Below, in pieces: positions 44,610 through 56,151 of a stretch of 64,000 nucleotides of DNA (positions are counted from its first letter, which is position 1; every line of letters starts with the position of its first letter). The notes below the pieces were generated by a model that did no database searches, had not been told where the DNA came from, and saw only the letters and a list, made by a program, of their open reading frames with translations. The translations under genes and the position numbers were made by a program. Source of the stretch: Pyrrhoderma lamaoense (Eukaryota; Basidiomycota; Agaricomycetes; Hymenochaetales; Hymenochaetaceae); the NCBI GenBank assembly GCA_002794735.1, contig NBAZ01000016.1, forward strand, positions 1-64,000, given 5' to 3'.

Positions 44610-44915
44610 ATGGTTCAAGCCGGCGGATCGCACGACGAACCCCACTTCCCCCCGGGTTTATCCCTCAACGTGGAAAGGGACATAGAAGTAGGGAGCGCAC
44701 AAACCCCATCCCACCTCCGCGAGGATTTGGTGGCCACCTACCCACCTACAGTGAACGAGGCACCAACATTGACCGAAGGTCCCATCCCTCAATCCCTTGT
44801 AGCTCGTACCCTCAATATCCTATGGTTCAACGAAATAGGGTTCGGCTTGCTCATGGTGGGGACCGTAGTTATAATCTCCCTCCTGGTTCTCCTTCATGTA
44901 TATAAAATATTTTAA
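44610..44915 (+). CDS. Small membrane-type ORF in the copia 3' region (101 aa)
   Basis: An ATG frame between pol and the 3' LTR. The first 70 residues are hydrophilic and Pro-rich, then one strong hydrophobic segment (LLMVGTVVIISLLVLLHVY) ends three residues from the C-terminus, which predicts a tail-anchored protein. I recognise no family. Its GC-rich codons differ from the A-rich pol. It could be an accessory gene of the element, a captured host fragment or chance. The gypsy insertion separates it from pol. Confidence 0.4.
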   Translation: MVQAGGSHDEPHFPPGLSLNVERDIEVGSAQTPSHLREDLVATYPPTVNEAPTLTEGPIPQSLVARTLNILWFNEIGFGLLMVGTVVIISLLVLLHVYKIF

Positions 44916-44970
44916 ACTCAGCCCAGGAATAACTACGGAAAGCGATTGATAATCCAAGCCGCGGGCAGGA

Positions 44971-44984
44971 CAGGAGGGGGGGAC
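44971..44984 (+). promoter_or_regulatory. Copia polypurine tract
   Basis: CAGGAGGGGGGGAC next to the 3' LTR; the purine run is the usual plus-strand primer position. Confidence 0.7.
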
Positions 44985-45134
44985 TGTTATTGTAGAAGTA
45001 TCTTAAGTTATATTAGATAAGCAAGTGGCAATTAGATAATGTAGTCACTAAATGTACCTCAGTATAAGTAGTAGATACTTAGGTTTAATATACTTTAGTG
45101 GTTCTACTCCCATCTGCGCATCCCGCTTCCAACA
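44985..45134 (+). repeat. Copia 3' LTR
   Basis: 150 bp, followed by AACGC (45135-45139), the right copy of the target duplication. By eye no difference from the 5' LTR. Confidence 0.95.
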
Positions 45135-47515
45135 AACGCTACTATGTATTCTCCAGTGGGGGAAATGGCAACAGAGAGGACTGATCCTGGAAGCCCTTCA
45201 AACTGCTCCTGAATGATTGAACCTCTGGCTGCGTCCCACACTACAATATTGCGCTCCGTGTCTTTTGATATCAGTCTTTCTCCATTCGAAGAGAATTTGA
45301 GGACCTCCATATTTCTCCACTTTTCTTGGACCGGAATGGCGGTGGGAGCTCCAGTCACTGTATCCCACACATGTATTCCTCCTGATGTTGCCGACACAAT
45401 GCGTTTCCCATCCGATGAGTATGAACTATCGTATAAGTCACTGTCGTGGTAGTCAGTACACATCGTAGGTGGTCTTTCATCAACGCGCTCGAGACGTGCA
45501 AGTGTTCCATGCTTTACTTGCTTCATGTAATGCTGAGCGACGACAGAATTTTGTTGCATCAAGGGAAGAAAGGACATATAGATGTGAGGGGTGCTTTCTA
45601 GTATCGCCCGAAAAAATGCGTAGAACTGCGTATCGGCATCTTGTATAAAGGCTTTCAGCTGTGGGTGCTTATCCTAGGATATGTATTTGTTAATGACCCG
45701 TAACACAGACTCACGTCGTACAACGTACCGCAAGCCAATCAATCACACCACTCAATGATACCCATTCTACCTTCCATGAATCAGGTGACCACATAAAACG
45801 TCTGTCAATCCTATCATGAGCAAAAGTCAGAACCTCAAGCCAAAATAACAAACGATTAAGAGCGAAGGTTTCTAGTCTGTGTGACAGCTCGGCCGTGAAA
45901 GCAGTATCTTGCAGGTGCAAAGTCCAATTCCTGCAAACGTATCGCAAATGCGGCGGAATAATTTCCACCACTTTCTTCTTGAGCTCGAATACATATATGT
46001 TCCTGTGAAACGACGTCTCCAGGCCACATATATTGAACCGAAGACGCTTCTTCATCACATCAAAACAAAGGTGTGCAATAAAGTCTTTCTGTTTTTCTTC
46101 ATCAATGAACCAATCCTTCCCCCGTGTGTTCTCTGACGTCAAGTAATCATATAGCGATGCATGGAACAGAATGAGCGGGCTGAATTGGAATCGGTTAAAC
46201 TTAATTATTGAGCGCAAGGGAGTGAATATGCTCCGTGAATCAACATCCAACATCTGATCAACGACTTCCCACGACAATTTTTTCTTGCCAAACATGATCA
46301 GTGAGAATACCTTTGGGAAGTTATTCTTTATATTCTCGCTCCAACATAGCGAGCTGCTAAGTATGCTTTCATACAGGTTATCGAGGGATCCTGACAATGA
46401 CTTTTCTGTAGCCAGTCGCTCAAGTTCAAGTCCCATTTCCCCCAGCTTCTCCTTGATGAGTTCAATAGCTATTGCTGCCCAAATGAACATTCCATTTGCA
46501 GCCTCGCTAAGAGCGTGGGCGTGTCTCTCCCATCCAACCCTAGATGATAACTCCGGTAAACGCCCTAATTCATCTGTGATATAGCGCAGTATATCATTTT
46601 CAGCATCCGGATCTTCTTCGATAAAGATTTTGTGTATACACTGCTCTTCTTCTTCTGAATCAATGTCGCTCTCCGGTCTACTGGTCACAAGAAAGCGGTA
46701 ACGGGCTGGCAGCTTAGGTAGTTCTTCCTTTATCAGACGAACGTACTGCTCTCGTGACTTTCTATCACCGCACTCGTCTAAAGCGTCAATGATAACAAGG
46801 ACATTGTCTTTCTTCTCCTTTTCATCTTTGTCGACCGCATATAGAGGCTCGTGCAGCAGCATATCGAAAGTCCGCTTGGGAGTTGCACTCTGGATCTCGA
46901 ACTTGTCAAGACTAGCTTTGACGGCTTCAGCTATCTTCCAGTTTTGCTTTGACAGACCAAAAGCGATGGTTCTGAGAATGGACTTAGGACTGCTCTGCTC
47001 CCTCACAAAGTATTGCTCCGAGCCAAGCTGATTACGATATCTATCTGCCATCGTTGTAGCGACCGTAGTTTTACCGGTCCCGGCGCCTCCTAGTAAAAAC
47101 AGAACGTTGGGACCGCTCATATCACTAAACCAGTTGTCTATCTTCTTTGTGAGCTCTCCACGCGTTCCTTCCAGACATTCCTTCCTACCAGATCTAGTCG
47201 TATATGACGGTTCGAGCTTCATTCTCAGTTCTGGCGGAATCTTTGGTCATGATAAATCTCCATGAGTTAATTTATATTCTCACCTTCTAGCACCTCTTTC
47301 CTGCGTTCTTCCTGTCCTTTGAAGTATTGAAAAAAAAAGAAATTCAGTCTTTTCAAACCAGTTGCAGTTGATATTGTATATTTACCGCGACTGGTATCTT
47401 GAGCGTTGACGTTCACGTTCGTTCCAGTAACACTGACATTTGTCTGATTGCCAGTTACATCATTATACGTCCCAAACTCTGCTTTAGCATTTTCCCCCTT
47501 TTGCTTAACTGGCAT
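45135..47515 (-). pseudogene. G9 5' half: N-terminal motif, NACHT and first WD40 blades, cut by the copia insertion
   Basis: Exons read 47515-47386 (MPVKQKGENAKAEFGTYNDV, full N-terminal type), 47316-47284, 47230-45729 (NACHT; Walker A GGAGTGKTT, Walker B VLVIIDALDECGD, TSRPESD) and 45673 onward (PHIYMSFLPLM linker, first blades). The frame runs intact to the copia target site in blade 3 and carries on in frame at 31982. Apart from the insertion I see no lesion, so it was probably a working gene until recently. The reading runs a few codons into the LTR before stopping. From about the Walker B region on, it is nearly identical to G3; the part before is clearly different. Confidence 0.9.
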
Positions 47516-48079
47516 GATGCAAAGTATAGATGTTAGTGAAGGGGAAACGTATTCAAGGATATCACTACTGATCGGGTTTATTTATATAGTTAAAACGTGT
47601 AATACACGGTATGATGTTCAGACATTTTAGTGAATAAACTCAAAAACACGTAAAGTCATCCCAAAAAGATGATAACATGCTGGACATGCGTGTAGCGGAC
47701 AACTAATGAGCTCCGTACTTCTGCTTGGCTGATGAATCTTCTCTCTGATCTCACCTTGCGAAATACTCTATACTAGACTATTCATCAGTTGCTTTCCATC
47801 CCTTTGTACACACTGATTTCTTCTTTTCATGCTCCACGCTACACGATTCTATTCCGCTGTGATGGGTTTTTTTTTCATGATCTTGTGCCACAATGATAGT
47901 TCATCCTCTTCCCTGCTGCCTCATGTAGTTGAAAATAACTAATATTTGAAATATGTGTATCACATGGCCCGCGTATATGAGCATTCTCGTTCATCATCTA
48001 TCATTCATATACCAGGCCCTATCCACCCCTTGTATCAGGTTCCTTATACCACCGGATCTTACCAGGTCTTCCATAAGTA

Positions 48080-48325
48080 ATGACAACTTACACGTGCACT
48101 GGGAGCTCGCAATCGACGAATATGATTAGTTTTACTCAGAATGGAGATTGTCGGCATTTACCTTCTAAGAATCCTCGCCCATTTCATTTAGTTCTCGGTG
48201 GGCAAGAACTAGTATATATCCTTTCCAATACGTATGAAATGCACCAAGTACTGTTGAACTTCCTTGCTCTCATGTTTTCGGACCCATTCTCCTACTATAC
48301 AGATTCATATCTTGTCCTTACTTGA
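48080..48325 (+). CDS. Small ORF (81 aa), mirror copy of the one at 3999-4244
   Basis: An ATG frame divergent to G9, closely similar to the left-arm frame. Cys residues and an NG motif (FTQNGDCRHL) are kept. It may be a real small gene paired with NLR genes or only duplicated flank; the related stretch near 25370 has a stop. Confidence 0.3.
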   Translation: MTTYTCTGSSQSTNMISFTQNGDCRHLPSKNPRPFHLVLGGQELVYILSNTYEMHQVLLNFLALMFSDPFSYYTDSYLVLT

Positions 48326-48327
48326 AG

Positions 48328-48917
48328 AATGGATTTGTCTATATGTCCCCCTCGATTCTGATAGCCTAATTCTTTCGTCCAGTGAAATATAGCCACCCGG
48401 ACGCCAGGCTTTCCTTATTATCTACCTTTTATCTCGCGTTTTGCTATATAAGCCTCCAGACTTGAGGCCGTATGCAATCAAACAATTCCAGTTAATCCCC
48501 AGTTACTCCTCTCGGTCACCATCTTTCTACCCCCCCCCCGGGTAGTTCTCTACCAGTCGCCTGTACTCTTTATATACTACTCCGAAGCTCTATAAGGCTG
48601 CTCGGACGCGCTTGTAACGCCCTGACCGTATTGTAAGTCGCCTGGGCGGACTGAAATACATACACTTTTATCTCAAACTACAGTCTCGGTCGGGGCTCTG
48701 TTCTATACGTTTCTACTACTTTTACTGGTCTGTGAAGTCTCAGCTCGCCTCAAGGTCTCTATCTTTCTCACGCCTCGGCCGAAGTCGAGTTACTCGCTTC
48801 TTAGCCTTCAAATCTGAGCCTGAGCACCGTGTCTGGTGTAGGCAGACTCTAAACCCAAATTCCTCTCCACTAAATACGACTCAAAGGTCCAACTCTGACC
48901 TAAAGTTGAGCTTTCAC
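48328..48917 (+). repeat. LTR-like repeat copy (right arm)
   Basis: Mirror image of 3411-4010. It has the TATA stretch (gctatataagcctcc, near 48440), the poly-C run near 48530, the tctggtgtaggcagactc block near 48830 and the gagctttcacc end. Presence in both arms at the same place shows that it was there before the duplication. Confidence 0.65.
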
Positions 48918-49162
48918 CGCCAATGGAGGAAGATTGTGAATCACAATGCAGACAGGCTAAGAATGCAACTTATGTCGTTAGGAAAGAGACAAACAGCTTA
49001 ATTGGAGCATGATCATAGTATCTTTAGTAGAGAGTTATTCTGAAAAAACTCCGTGCGTATGTCTAGGTGTAAAGTAAATATGTTTTTGAATCAAGTCCGT
49101 ATCTCACATTGATGTTTCCTATTTTTAGTTTCTTGTTCCGGATTCGGCATACCGGCATTGAA

Positions 49163-49194
49163 GATCAGATGATATCTGATGCATCAATCTGATC
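49163..49194. repeat. Palindromic block in the G10 3' flank
   Basis: GATCAGATGATATCTGAT with a following TGATGCATCA palindrome; counterpart of 3144-3175. It lies about 310 bp downstream of the G10 stop. Confidence 0.45.
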
Positions 49195-49501
49195 CTTCTC
49201 ACGTTGCTTGACGTAGTTTTGAGAGACCAGATTATTTCATTTTCTTAACGTATAGCAGGATACCTCTACTTGACTGATGCTAATATCTTGATAGGTAGTT
49301 ATCTGCTATATTATTGTCTACATATACGTATAGAAGACCATAAATCGGTTGCATATGGAAAAAAACTAATCGTATTACAATTTCTTAAAGTAGATGTGAG
49401 ACTCCTTTGAGAAAAAAAATATATACATATACTCTCTCTAATTTATTACCATCAGTAAGGAAGCTCTATACAAGTGATGGGTAATGCATACCACCTAATG
49501 A

Positions 49502-52013
49502 CTAATAGTAATAGTAATTAGCTATTAAGAGAGAAATATACGCAACGATGATAGCAAATGAAAGGTATAATGAAAATTTAGATTTTCCAATAATAGATAC
49601 CGTACTTTTGGGGACTGGTGAAGGTGGAGGCAATGCCGGTGGTGCTTGCGGAAGAAGCTGCTTGAAAGTGATATCTTCGCCATCGGAAAACGTGAAACAC
49701 TCTGTCCATCGATCACCTTCGTATCCCGAGAAGTGTATTTTTGTCGAGAAGCAGGTGTTTAGAGTGCGTCTACATGGTCCAAATAGTAGAGAGTATCGGA
49801 GATACTCTGGAATCCAGGTGAGTAAGGTACCGTCATCTCTACACAGCCATCCATAACTGTTCATCTTCCATGTACTTTGCTCCGAGTTCTCATTGGTAGA
49901 CCATATTCGGATGATTCCATACTTGGATGCTGTAGCAAATTCGATTGTCTCGCTGTTATGCACAGGGGAGTAGACTATGGAGGAGATGGAGGGGGGACCA
50001 GATAGTCGTATGTAACCAGATAAAAGGCAAGAACTGAATAAGATATCGCCGGATGACACATTCCAAAGAGAAACAGTATCTTTCAATACCGAAGAGATCC
50101 ATTTTCCATTAGGTGAGAAACAAACCAGGTCTGCACCCCGTTCAAATGGACCACAGACAGTTTGGCCAGTTTCGGTATCCCATACGACTATCTCAAACTC
50201 AGATCCAGAGACAATACGAGATCCATCATGGGAGAATTGCATGGTCTGGGGCGTTGCATAAAGGCCTTGTAATGTGAGAACTTGCTCGCCATTCGATGCA
50301 TCCCCAATGAGCACACACTCAGTACCAACGAAACTCCCTGTTCTCACGGTGGCGGCAATCTTCCTGTCTGAGGAATAAGCAAGTACCCTGAGAACGTGGA
50401 CATTTTCAAGTTTCAGTTCCATTGAAGTGCCTCCACTTTCTATGTTCCACACTTTTATTCCAATACTCGAAGATACTGCTACATAGTCCCCATCAGGGGA
50501 GATAACAGCGGAGTAAACCTCCTCGGAGATCCCCCCCAAACTGCTCCCGAATAATTTTACCGGTGGCTGAGTCCCATGCCATGATTTTGTATTTGTCTCT
50601 TGACACTAGCCTTTTTCCATTTGTGGAGAACTCGATAGACTCTATATCTCTCCACTTTTCTTGGAATGGAGCAGCGATGAGGATTCCGCTCACTGAGTCC
50701 CACACAAGTAAACCTTCTGTTGCTGTCGACGTGATTCGGGACCCATCTTCAGAATAAGAAATAGAGTACATCTCACTGGGAGCAATGTCGTTCTCAATGC
50801 ACGCTGTAGGCGGTCTCTCATCAGTGCGTTCGAAACGTGCAAGAGCACCGGGTTTTACCTGCTTCATATAATACTGAGCGACGATAAAATTCTGCCGCAT
50901 CAAGGGAAGAAAGGACATATAGATGTGAGGGGTACTTTGCAGCATCGGTTGGAGGAACGCTTCGGGTTGGTCAATAGCATCTTGCATAAAGGCTGTCAAT
51001 TGTAGGTGTTTATCCTAAAATACTCATCCGTTAGCTGAATCGTAACGCAAGCTTACGTCGAACAACGTACCGCAAGCCAGTCGATGACACCATTTAATGA
51101 TACTCGTGCTTTCTCCCATGCTGAAGACAACAACATTAGATGGAAATGCGATGCCTCTTCATAAGTAAGGCTCAGATTCTCGAATCAGAATAGTAGTCGA
51201 TTAAGAGCGAATGTTTCTAGCTTGCGGGACAACTCGTCCGTGAAAACAGCTTCTTGTAGGTGCAAGGCCCAATTCCTGCAGACATATCGCAAATACCACG
51301 GAATATTTTCCGCTGTTCTCTTCTTGAGCTCGAGTACATCTATGTTCCTTCTGAACGATGTCTCCAAGCCACATGTATTGAATCGGAGATGCTTCTTCAT
51401 CACATCAAAACAAAGATGTGCGATCCACCTTTTCTGTTCTTTTTTCGTCGATAAACCAATGCTTCCCGTGTGTACTCTCTGACGTCAAGTAATCATATAA
51501 GGAGGCGTGGAATAGAATGGGCTGGTCAGGTTGGTTGGGATCAAACACGATCAGTGAGCGTAATGAAGTGAGGATACTCCTTGGATCGATATTCAGCATC
51601 TGATCAATCGGTCTCCACGATAATTCTTCTTTTCCAAACAAGATCAGTGAGAATACCTTCAAGAAGATGATTCTCGTATCCTCGTCCCAGTATATAGAGT
51701 TCTCAAGTATATTCGCATACTGGTTATCGAGTGATCCTGACAATGACTTTTCTGTTGCCAGTCGCTTCAGCTCACGTCCCATACTTCCTGGCTTCCCTGT
51801 AATCGAGCTTGCGGTCACTACTGCCACAAAAAATAGTCCATTCGCAGCTTCGCTGAGATATTTTGCGTATTCCTCCCACCCATGCATAGACGATATCTCC
51901 TTATAGATCTTCAACTCATTTTTTAAATATAGCATGATATATCTTCTTTAACGCCCGGCTCTTTACCTATACAGATTTTGACACTCTTTTGAAGAGACAA
52001 CGTCGCTCGCTAG
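49502..52013 (-). pseudogene. G10: NLR lacking the NTPase core, several lesions
   Basis: Begins abruptly at the LTR border (52013) inside the NACHT exon, just after the position of the SRPESD motif, so Walker A and B are gone. Lesions follow: a one-base shift near 51420 (EKQKRWIAHLCFD context), TGG to TGA at about 51186 (NRLLFW), and a G run of seven at about 50531-50537 where six keep frame. The rest of the WD40 exon (to 49502) is open for 345 codons, with blades, the RTLNTCFSTKIHFSGYEGDR block, a Pro-rich linker PPALPPPSPVPKS and the tail SFAIIVAYISLLIANYYYY. It is the mirror partner of G2. Confidence 0.85.
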
Positions 52014-52737
52014 TGTAGGACAAGATATGTTTGGCTGGTCGTAGTGCGTTTATAATGCACTTTCTAACTCGCCCGGAAAGTCCATTGCTACTACTCGGCT
52101 GCGCGTCTGGCCCATCTTTCTTACTATCTAACTTCATTTTCTACTCTTACTCGAGGATAGGGTTCGTTTATATGGCCCCCTCGTTTTTGATGGCCTAAAC
52201 CCTTTGTCCAGTGGCATATAGCCACCTGGACGCCATGCTTTCCTTATTATCTACCCTTTATCTCGCATTTTGCTATATAAGCCTCCAGACTTGAGGCTGT
52301 AGTGAGGGATCAGTCAATTCCTCCCAATCAACTCTCTGTCTTTTCACCCCCCACCACCAATGTAGCTCTCTAATAGTCGCCTGTACTCTTTATCTACTAC
52401 TCCGAAGCTTTATAAGGCTGCTCGGACGCGCTTGTAACGCTCTGACCATACTACAAGTCATCCGGGCGGACTGAAATACGTACACTTTTACCTCAAACTA
52501 CAGTCTCGGTCGGGGCTCTCTTTTCTACGTTTCTACTACTTACACTGGTCTTTGAAGTCTCAGCTCGCCTCAAGGTCTCTATCTTTCTCTACGCTCCGGC
52601 CGAAGTCGAGTTACTCGCTTTTTAGCCCTCAAATCTGAGCCTGAGAATCATGACTAGTGTAGACAGACTCTAAACCCCAAGTCCTTGCCACTAAATACGA
52701 CACCAAGGTCAAATTCTGACCAAAAGTTTAGTTTTCA
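52014..52737 (+). repeat. Solo LTR at the G10/G11 junction, no target duplication
   Basis: Starts TGTAGGACAAG and ends AGTTTAGTTTTCA. The flanks are CTAG on the left and CCAT on the right, which do not match, unlike the two copies with 4-bp duplications. On the left is the middle of the G10 NACHT exon; on the right is the end of the G11 tail. The missing duplication and the missing gene part together point to recombination between two LTRs. Confidence 0.75.
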
Positions 52738-52751
52738 CCATCAAGTATATA

Positions 52752-55700
52752 TCATATATAATAATAAAATGTGAAGAGAGAAACGAATACGATGACGACA
52801 GCAAACGAAAGATAGTAACGAGAGGTAATGTAGCACCCAGTAGATGTCAACATATTTGGTGCTGTATCCTCAGGGACTAGTGGAGGTGATGATGATGTGA
52901 GGGGTAGTGCTGGTAGTGCTTGCGGAAGGGGCTGCTTGAAAGTAATATCCTCACCCTCGGAAAATGTGAAGCATTCTGTCCATCGATCTCCTTCATATCC
53001 CGAGAAGTGTATTTTTGTCGAGAAACGGGTGTTTAGAGTGCGTATGCACGATCCAAACAGTAAAGAACGACTAATATCTCCGGGAATCCATATGAGTAAA
53101 TTACCGTCACCTTTATCTAGCCATCTACCATAGCTCCCTCTCCATATGCTTTGTTCCGAGTGCTCATTGATAGACAATATTTGGATGATTCCATTCTCGA
53201 GTGCTATAGCAAAACTGATTGATCCGTTGGTAGACACAGGAGAGCAGATTACTGACGTTTCTCCGGAAAACAGTTTAGAAAGAATTAAATGAGTTCCGTA
53301 CGGGCAAGCACGAAAGATGATTTCACTAGTAGATGTATTCCGCAGATAAATTGTGTTATCCAATGCTGATGTAGCCCACTTCTCAATTTCTGTACCCTTT
53401 TTAACCGGACCATAGACAATTTGACCAGTTTTGGTATCCGGAATTATAAATCTGCTCTCAGATGCAGAGACGATACGAGAGCTATCGTGGGAGAATTGCA
53501 CGAATTCAAACGAGTCTGAAAGGCCTTGTATCTCGAGAAGTTGCTTGCCGCTCGATGCATCCCAGATGGGGAAAGCAGATCTACGCGACCGTACGTGTAA
53601 TATTTCTACCCTTAAGCTTGGTAATCAAGGTGCCGGCAATCATTTTTCCGACCGGTGAATAAACAAGGTCATAGTGATAACAGTCTTCCGATTCCAATTC
53701 CGTTGATAAGCGTCCATCTTTGACCTTCCACACTCTGGTCCTAGTATCTAGTGATGCTGCTACATATTCTCCACCAGGGGAAATGGCGACAGAGTAAACT
53801 GTTCCTGATAGCCCTTCAAAACAATCCTGAATAACCTCACCACTGACCGTGTCCCATACTATAATTTTGTCATTCCTGTTTCTTGATGCCAATCGTTCTC
53901 CATTCGCAGAGAACTTGACGGATTGGAATTCTTCCCACTGATTTGGAAATAAACCAACAAATGGAATACCACTCTCTACATCCCATACAAATAAGCCCTC
54001 TGATGTTGCCGACCTGATTTGTGTCCCATCTGAAGAATAAGAGATAGCGTACAACTCGCCGTCAGCCCCGTCATTGAAAATGCATGCCGTAGGTGGTCTC
54101 TCATCAACACGTTCAACATGTGCAAGAGTGCCAGGTTTTACTTGCTTCATGTAGTGTTGGGCGACGACAGAATCGTGTTTCCTCAAGGGGAGAAAGGACA
54201 TATAGAGGTGGGGGGTACACTCCAATATTGGTCTGGAAAATCTCTTGAACTGCTCATTAGCATCTTGTAAAAAGGCTATTAACTGAGGGTGTCCATCCTG
54301 GTGTATTTTTATATAAGCTAACCTGGGTTTCGAACGCCCTATAAATTAACTCACCCCAAGCCAGTCGATGATACATCCTAAGAACAATCCATACTGTCTC
54401 CTCCTCAGAAGAATTGTTCCTAAAGTCTTCCAAGTGGTAAGGCTTCTCCTTATCAGCTGCACGTTAGTAAGCATAGTAACCTCAATCCAAAAGAGCAATC
54501 GATTGAGAGCGAAGGTCTCTAACTCGTGTACCAACGCGTCCGTCAAAACAGCTTCTTGCAAATGCGACTTCCAACTAAAGCAAACATATCGAAGGTGGTC
54601 TGGAATATTCTCCGATATTCTCTTTTCAAGGTCAGGTATGTCTTCGTTCCTTCTGGAGGATGTCTCAAGGCCACATATATTGAATCGAAGGTGCTTCTTC
54701 AACACATCAAAACAAACGTGTGCAATCCACCCTTTCTGTTTTTCCTCGTCAATATACCATGCCCTTCCATGCGCGCTATCTGACGTCAAGTAATCATGTA
54801 GTGAAGCATGGAATAGAATGGGATGGCTTGATTGGATGGGGTCAAACACAATCAGAGAGCGTAATGAAGTGAGAATACTCCGTGAATCGATATCCAACAT
54901 TTGATTAATGACATCCCAAGATAATTTCTCCTTTCCAAATAAAACTAGTGAGAACACTCTCGGGAAGTTAATTTTTGTATCCTCGTCCCAGTATAGAGAA
55001 TTTTCAAGTATATATGCATAAAGATTATCGAGTGATCCTGATAGTGACTTTTCTGTTGCCAATCGCTTCAGCTCACGCCCCATACTCCCCGGCTTCTCTT
55101 TGATGAGTTTGATAGCCGTTGCCGCCCAGATGAATAATCCGTTTGCAGCAACGCTGAGAGCTCGTGCATTCTCCATCCAATTAGATCCCATTGTTATCTC
55201 ATCTAGACGCTCTAGTTCATCTTCGATGTAGCATAAAATATCATCTCTAGCGTCAGGTTCTTGATCAATCCAGATTTTGTATATACTCGGATCTTCCTTT
55301 GATGAGACAATATCGCTCTCCGGCCTACTAGTGAGAAGAAAGCGGTACCTAGCGGGAAGTGTGCGTAGTTCTTCCTTGAGCACCCTGATACACTCTTCAC
55401 GAGGCCCTCGATCACCGCACTCGTCTAAGGCATCAAGAACAATAAGAACGTTCTCTTTGCTCCTATTTTTGTCCTTTTCTATAGCGAGAAGCGGATCATG
55501 CAGCAACTTTATGAAATTCCTCTTTGCGGATGCGGACTGAGATTCATTATTTTCGTGTTCCAATTTGACAGCATCAGCGAACAATCGATCTCGATTAGCC
55601 AGATCAACTGCGATTGTCCGAAAAATAGTCTTTGGATCGCTCTATCCTCTCACAAAATATTGTTCTGATCCAATCTGGCTTCGGTGATTGAGCGCGACCG

Positions 55701-56151
55701 TTGCAGCGACCGTACTTTTTCCCGTACCAGCACCTCCATATAAAAGGAGTACATTAGGCGCTTTCGTATCCCAGAACCACTTGTTAATTTTCTGAAGGAG
55801 CTTGATACGTGTTCCTTTCGAGCACTCTCTTCGAGCAGGTCTAGTTGAAATACTTAGTTTGAGTCTCTCATATCTGTTAGTAAGATCGACGTCATTATAA
55901 ATCCCATGATTCATAGTAACAAACATACTTATCATGAGCTTATACCTTCTTTCATTATTACCATTTTAACGAGTAAAGACGATAAGTTTTTCTGACGTCA
56001 TCACAAAATTAGTCGTCTTACCGACTAGTGAGACGTCTTGGTTGTTGATGCTCACAGTCCCAGTAATATTGACATTCGTCTGGTTGCCAGCCACATCATG
56101 ATAAGTCCCAAACTCTGCCTGACTCCTGTCTCCCGTTTGCTCGAAGGGCAT
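52752..56151 (-). pseudogene. G11: NACHT-WD40 NLR with a nonsense codon and a frameshift
   Basis: Exon 1 (56151-56022) keeps the full N-terminal motif (GTYHDVAGNQTN). NACHT exon to 54355: Walker A GGAGTGKST, then FVRG followed by an in-frame TAG near 55642, after which 412 codons stay open (VLIVLDALDECGD, TSRPESD and the helical part). A GTGAGT intron leads to the WD40 exon at 54297 (PHLYMSFLPL). A frameshift near 53560-53585 precedes the IWDASSGKQ blade. The end has a Pro/Ser-rich linker and the tail LSFAVVIVFVSLFTFYYYI. It is more diverged than G3/G9. Confidence 0.85.

Larger units (their letters stand above)
31983..45134 (+). mobile_element. Ty1/copia LTR retrotransposon, about 6.1 kb, carrying a nested gypsy element
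   Basis: Two 150-bp LTRs (31983-32132, 44985-45134) appear identical. The target duplication AACGC is present at 31978-31982 and 45135-45139. Internal order is half-tRNA primer site, one gag-pol frame with integrase before reverse transcriptase (the copia order), a second small frame, and a polypurine tract. The coding region is uninterrupted. Identical LTRs imply a young insertion. The 7.05-kb gypsy element sits in its 3' part, between pol and the small frame. The copia element itself splits NLR gene G9. Confidence 0.95.
30993..50850 (-). repeat. Right arm of the inverted segmental duplication (with copia inside)
   Basis: G10 WD40, flank, LTR-like repeat, small frame and G9, all on the minus strand. 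Without the 13.15-kb insertion the arm is about 6.7 kb, close to the left arm. G4/G8 suggest that the homology goes on at lower similarity beyond 8110 / 30,993. Confidence 0.8.

Noticed and set aside
54368..54793. Plus-strand 141-codon frame opposite G11
   Set aside because: Antisense of the conserved NACHT C-terminal helices; the same antisense peptide is seen opposite the other copies.
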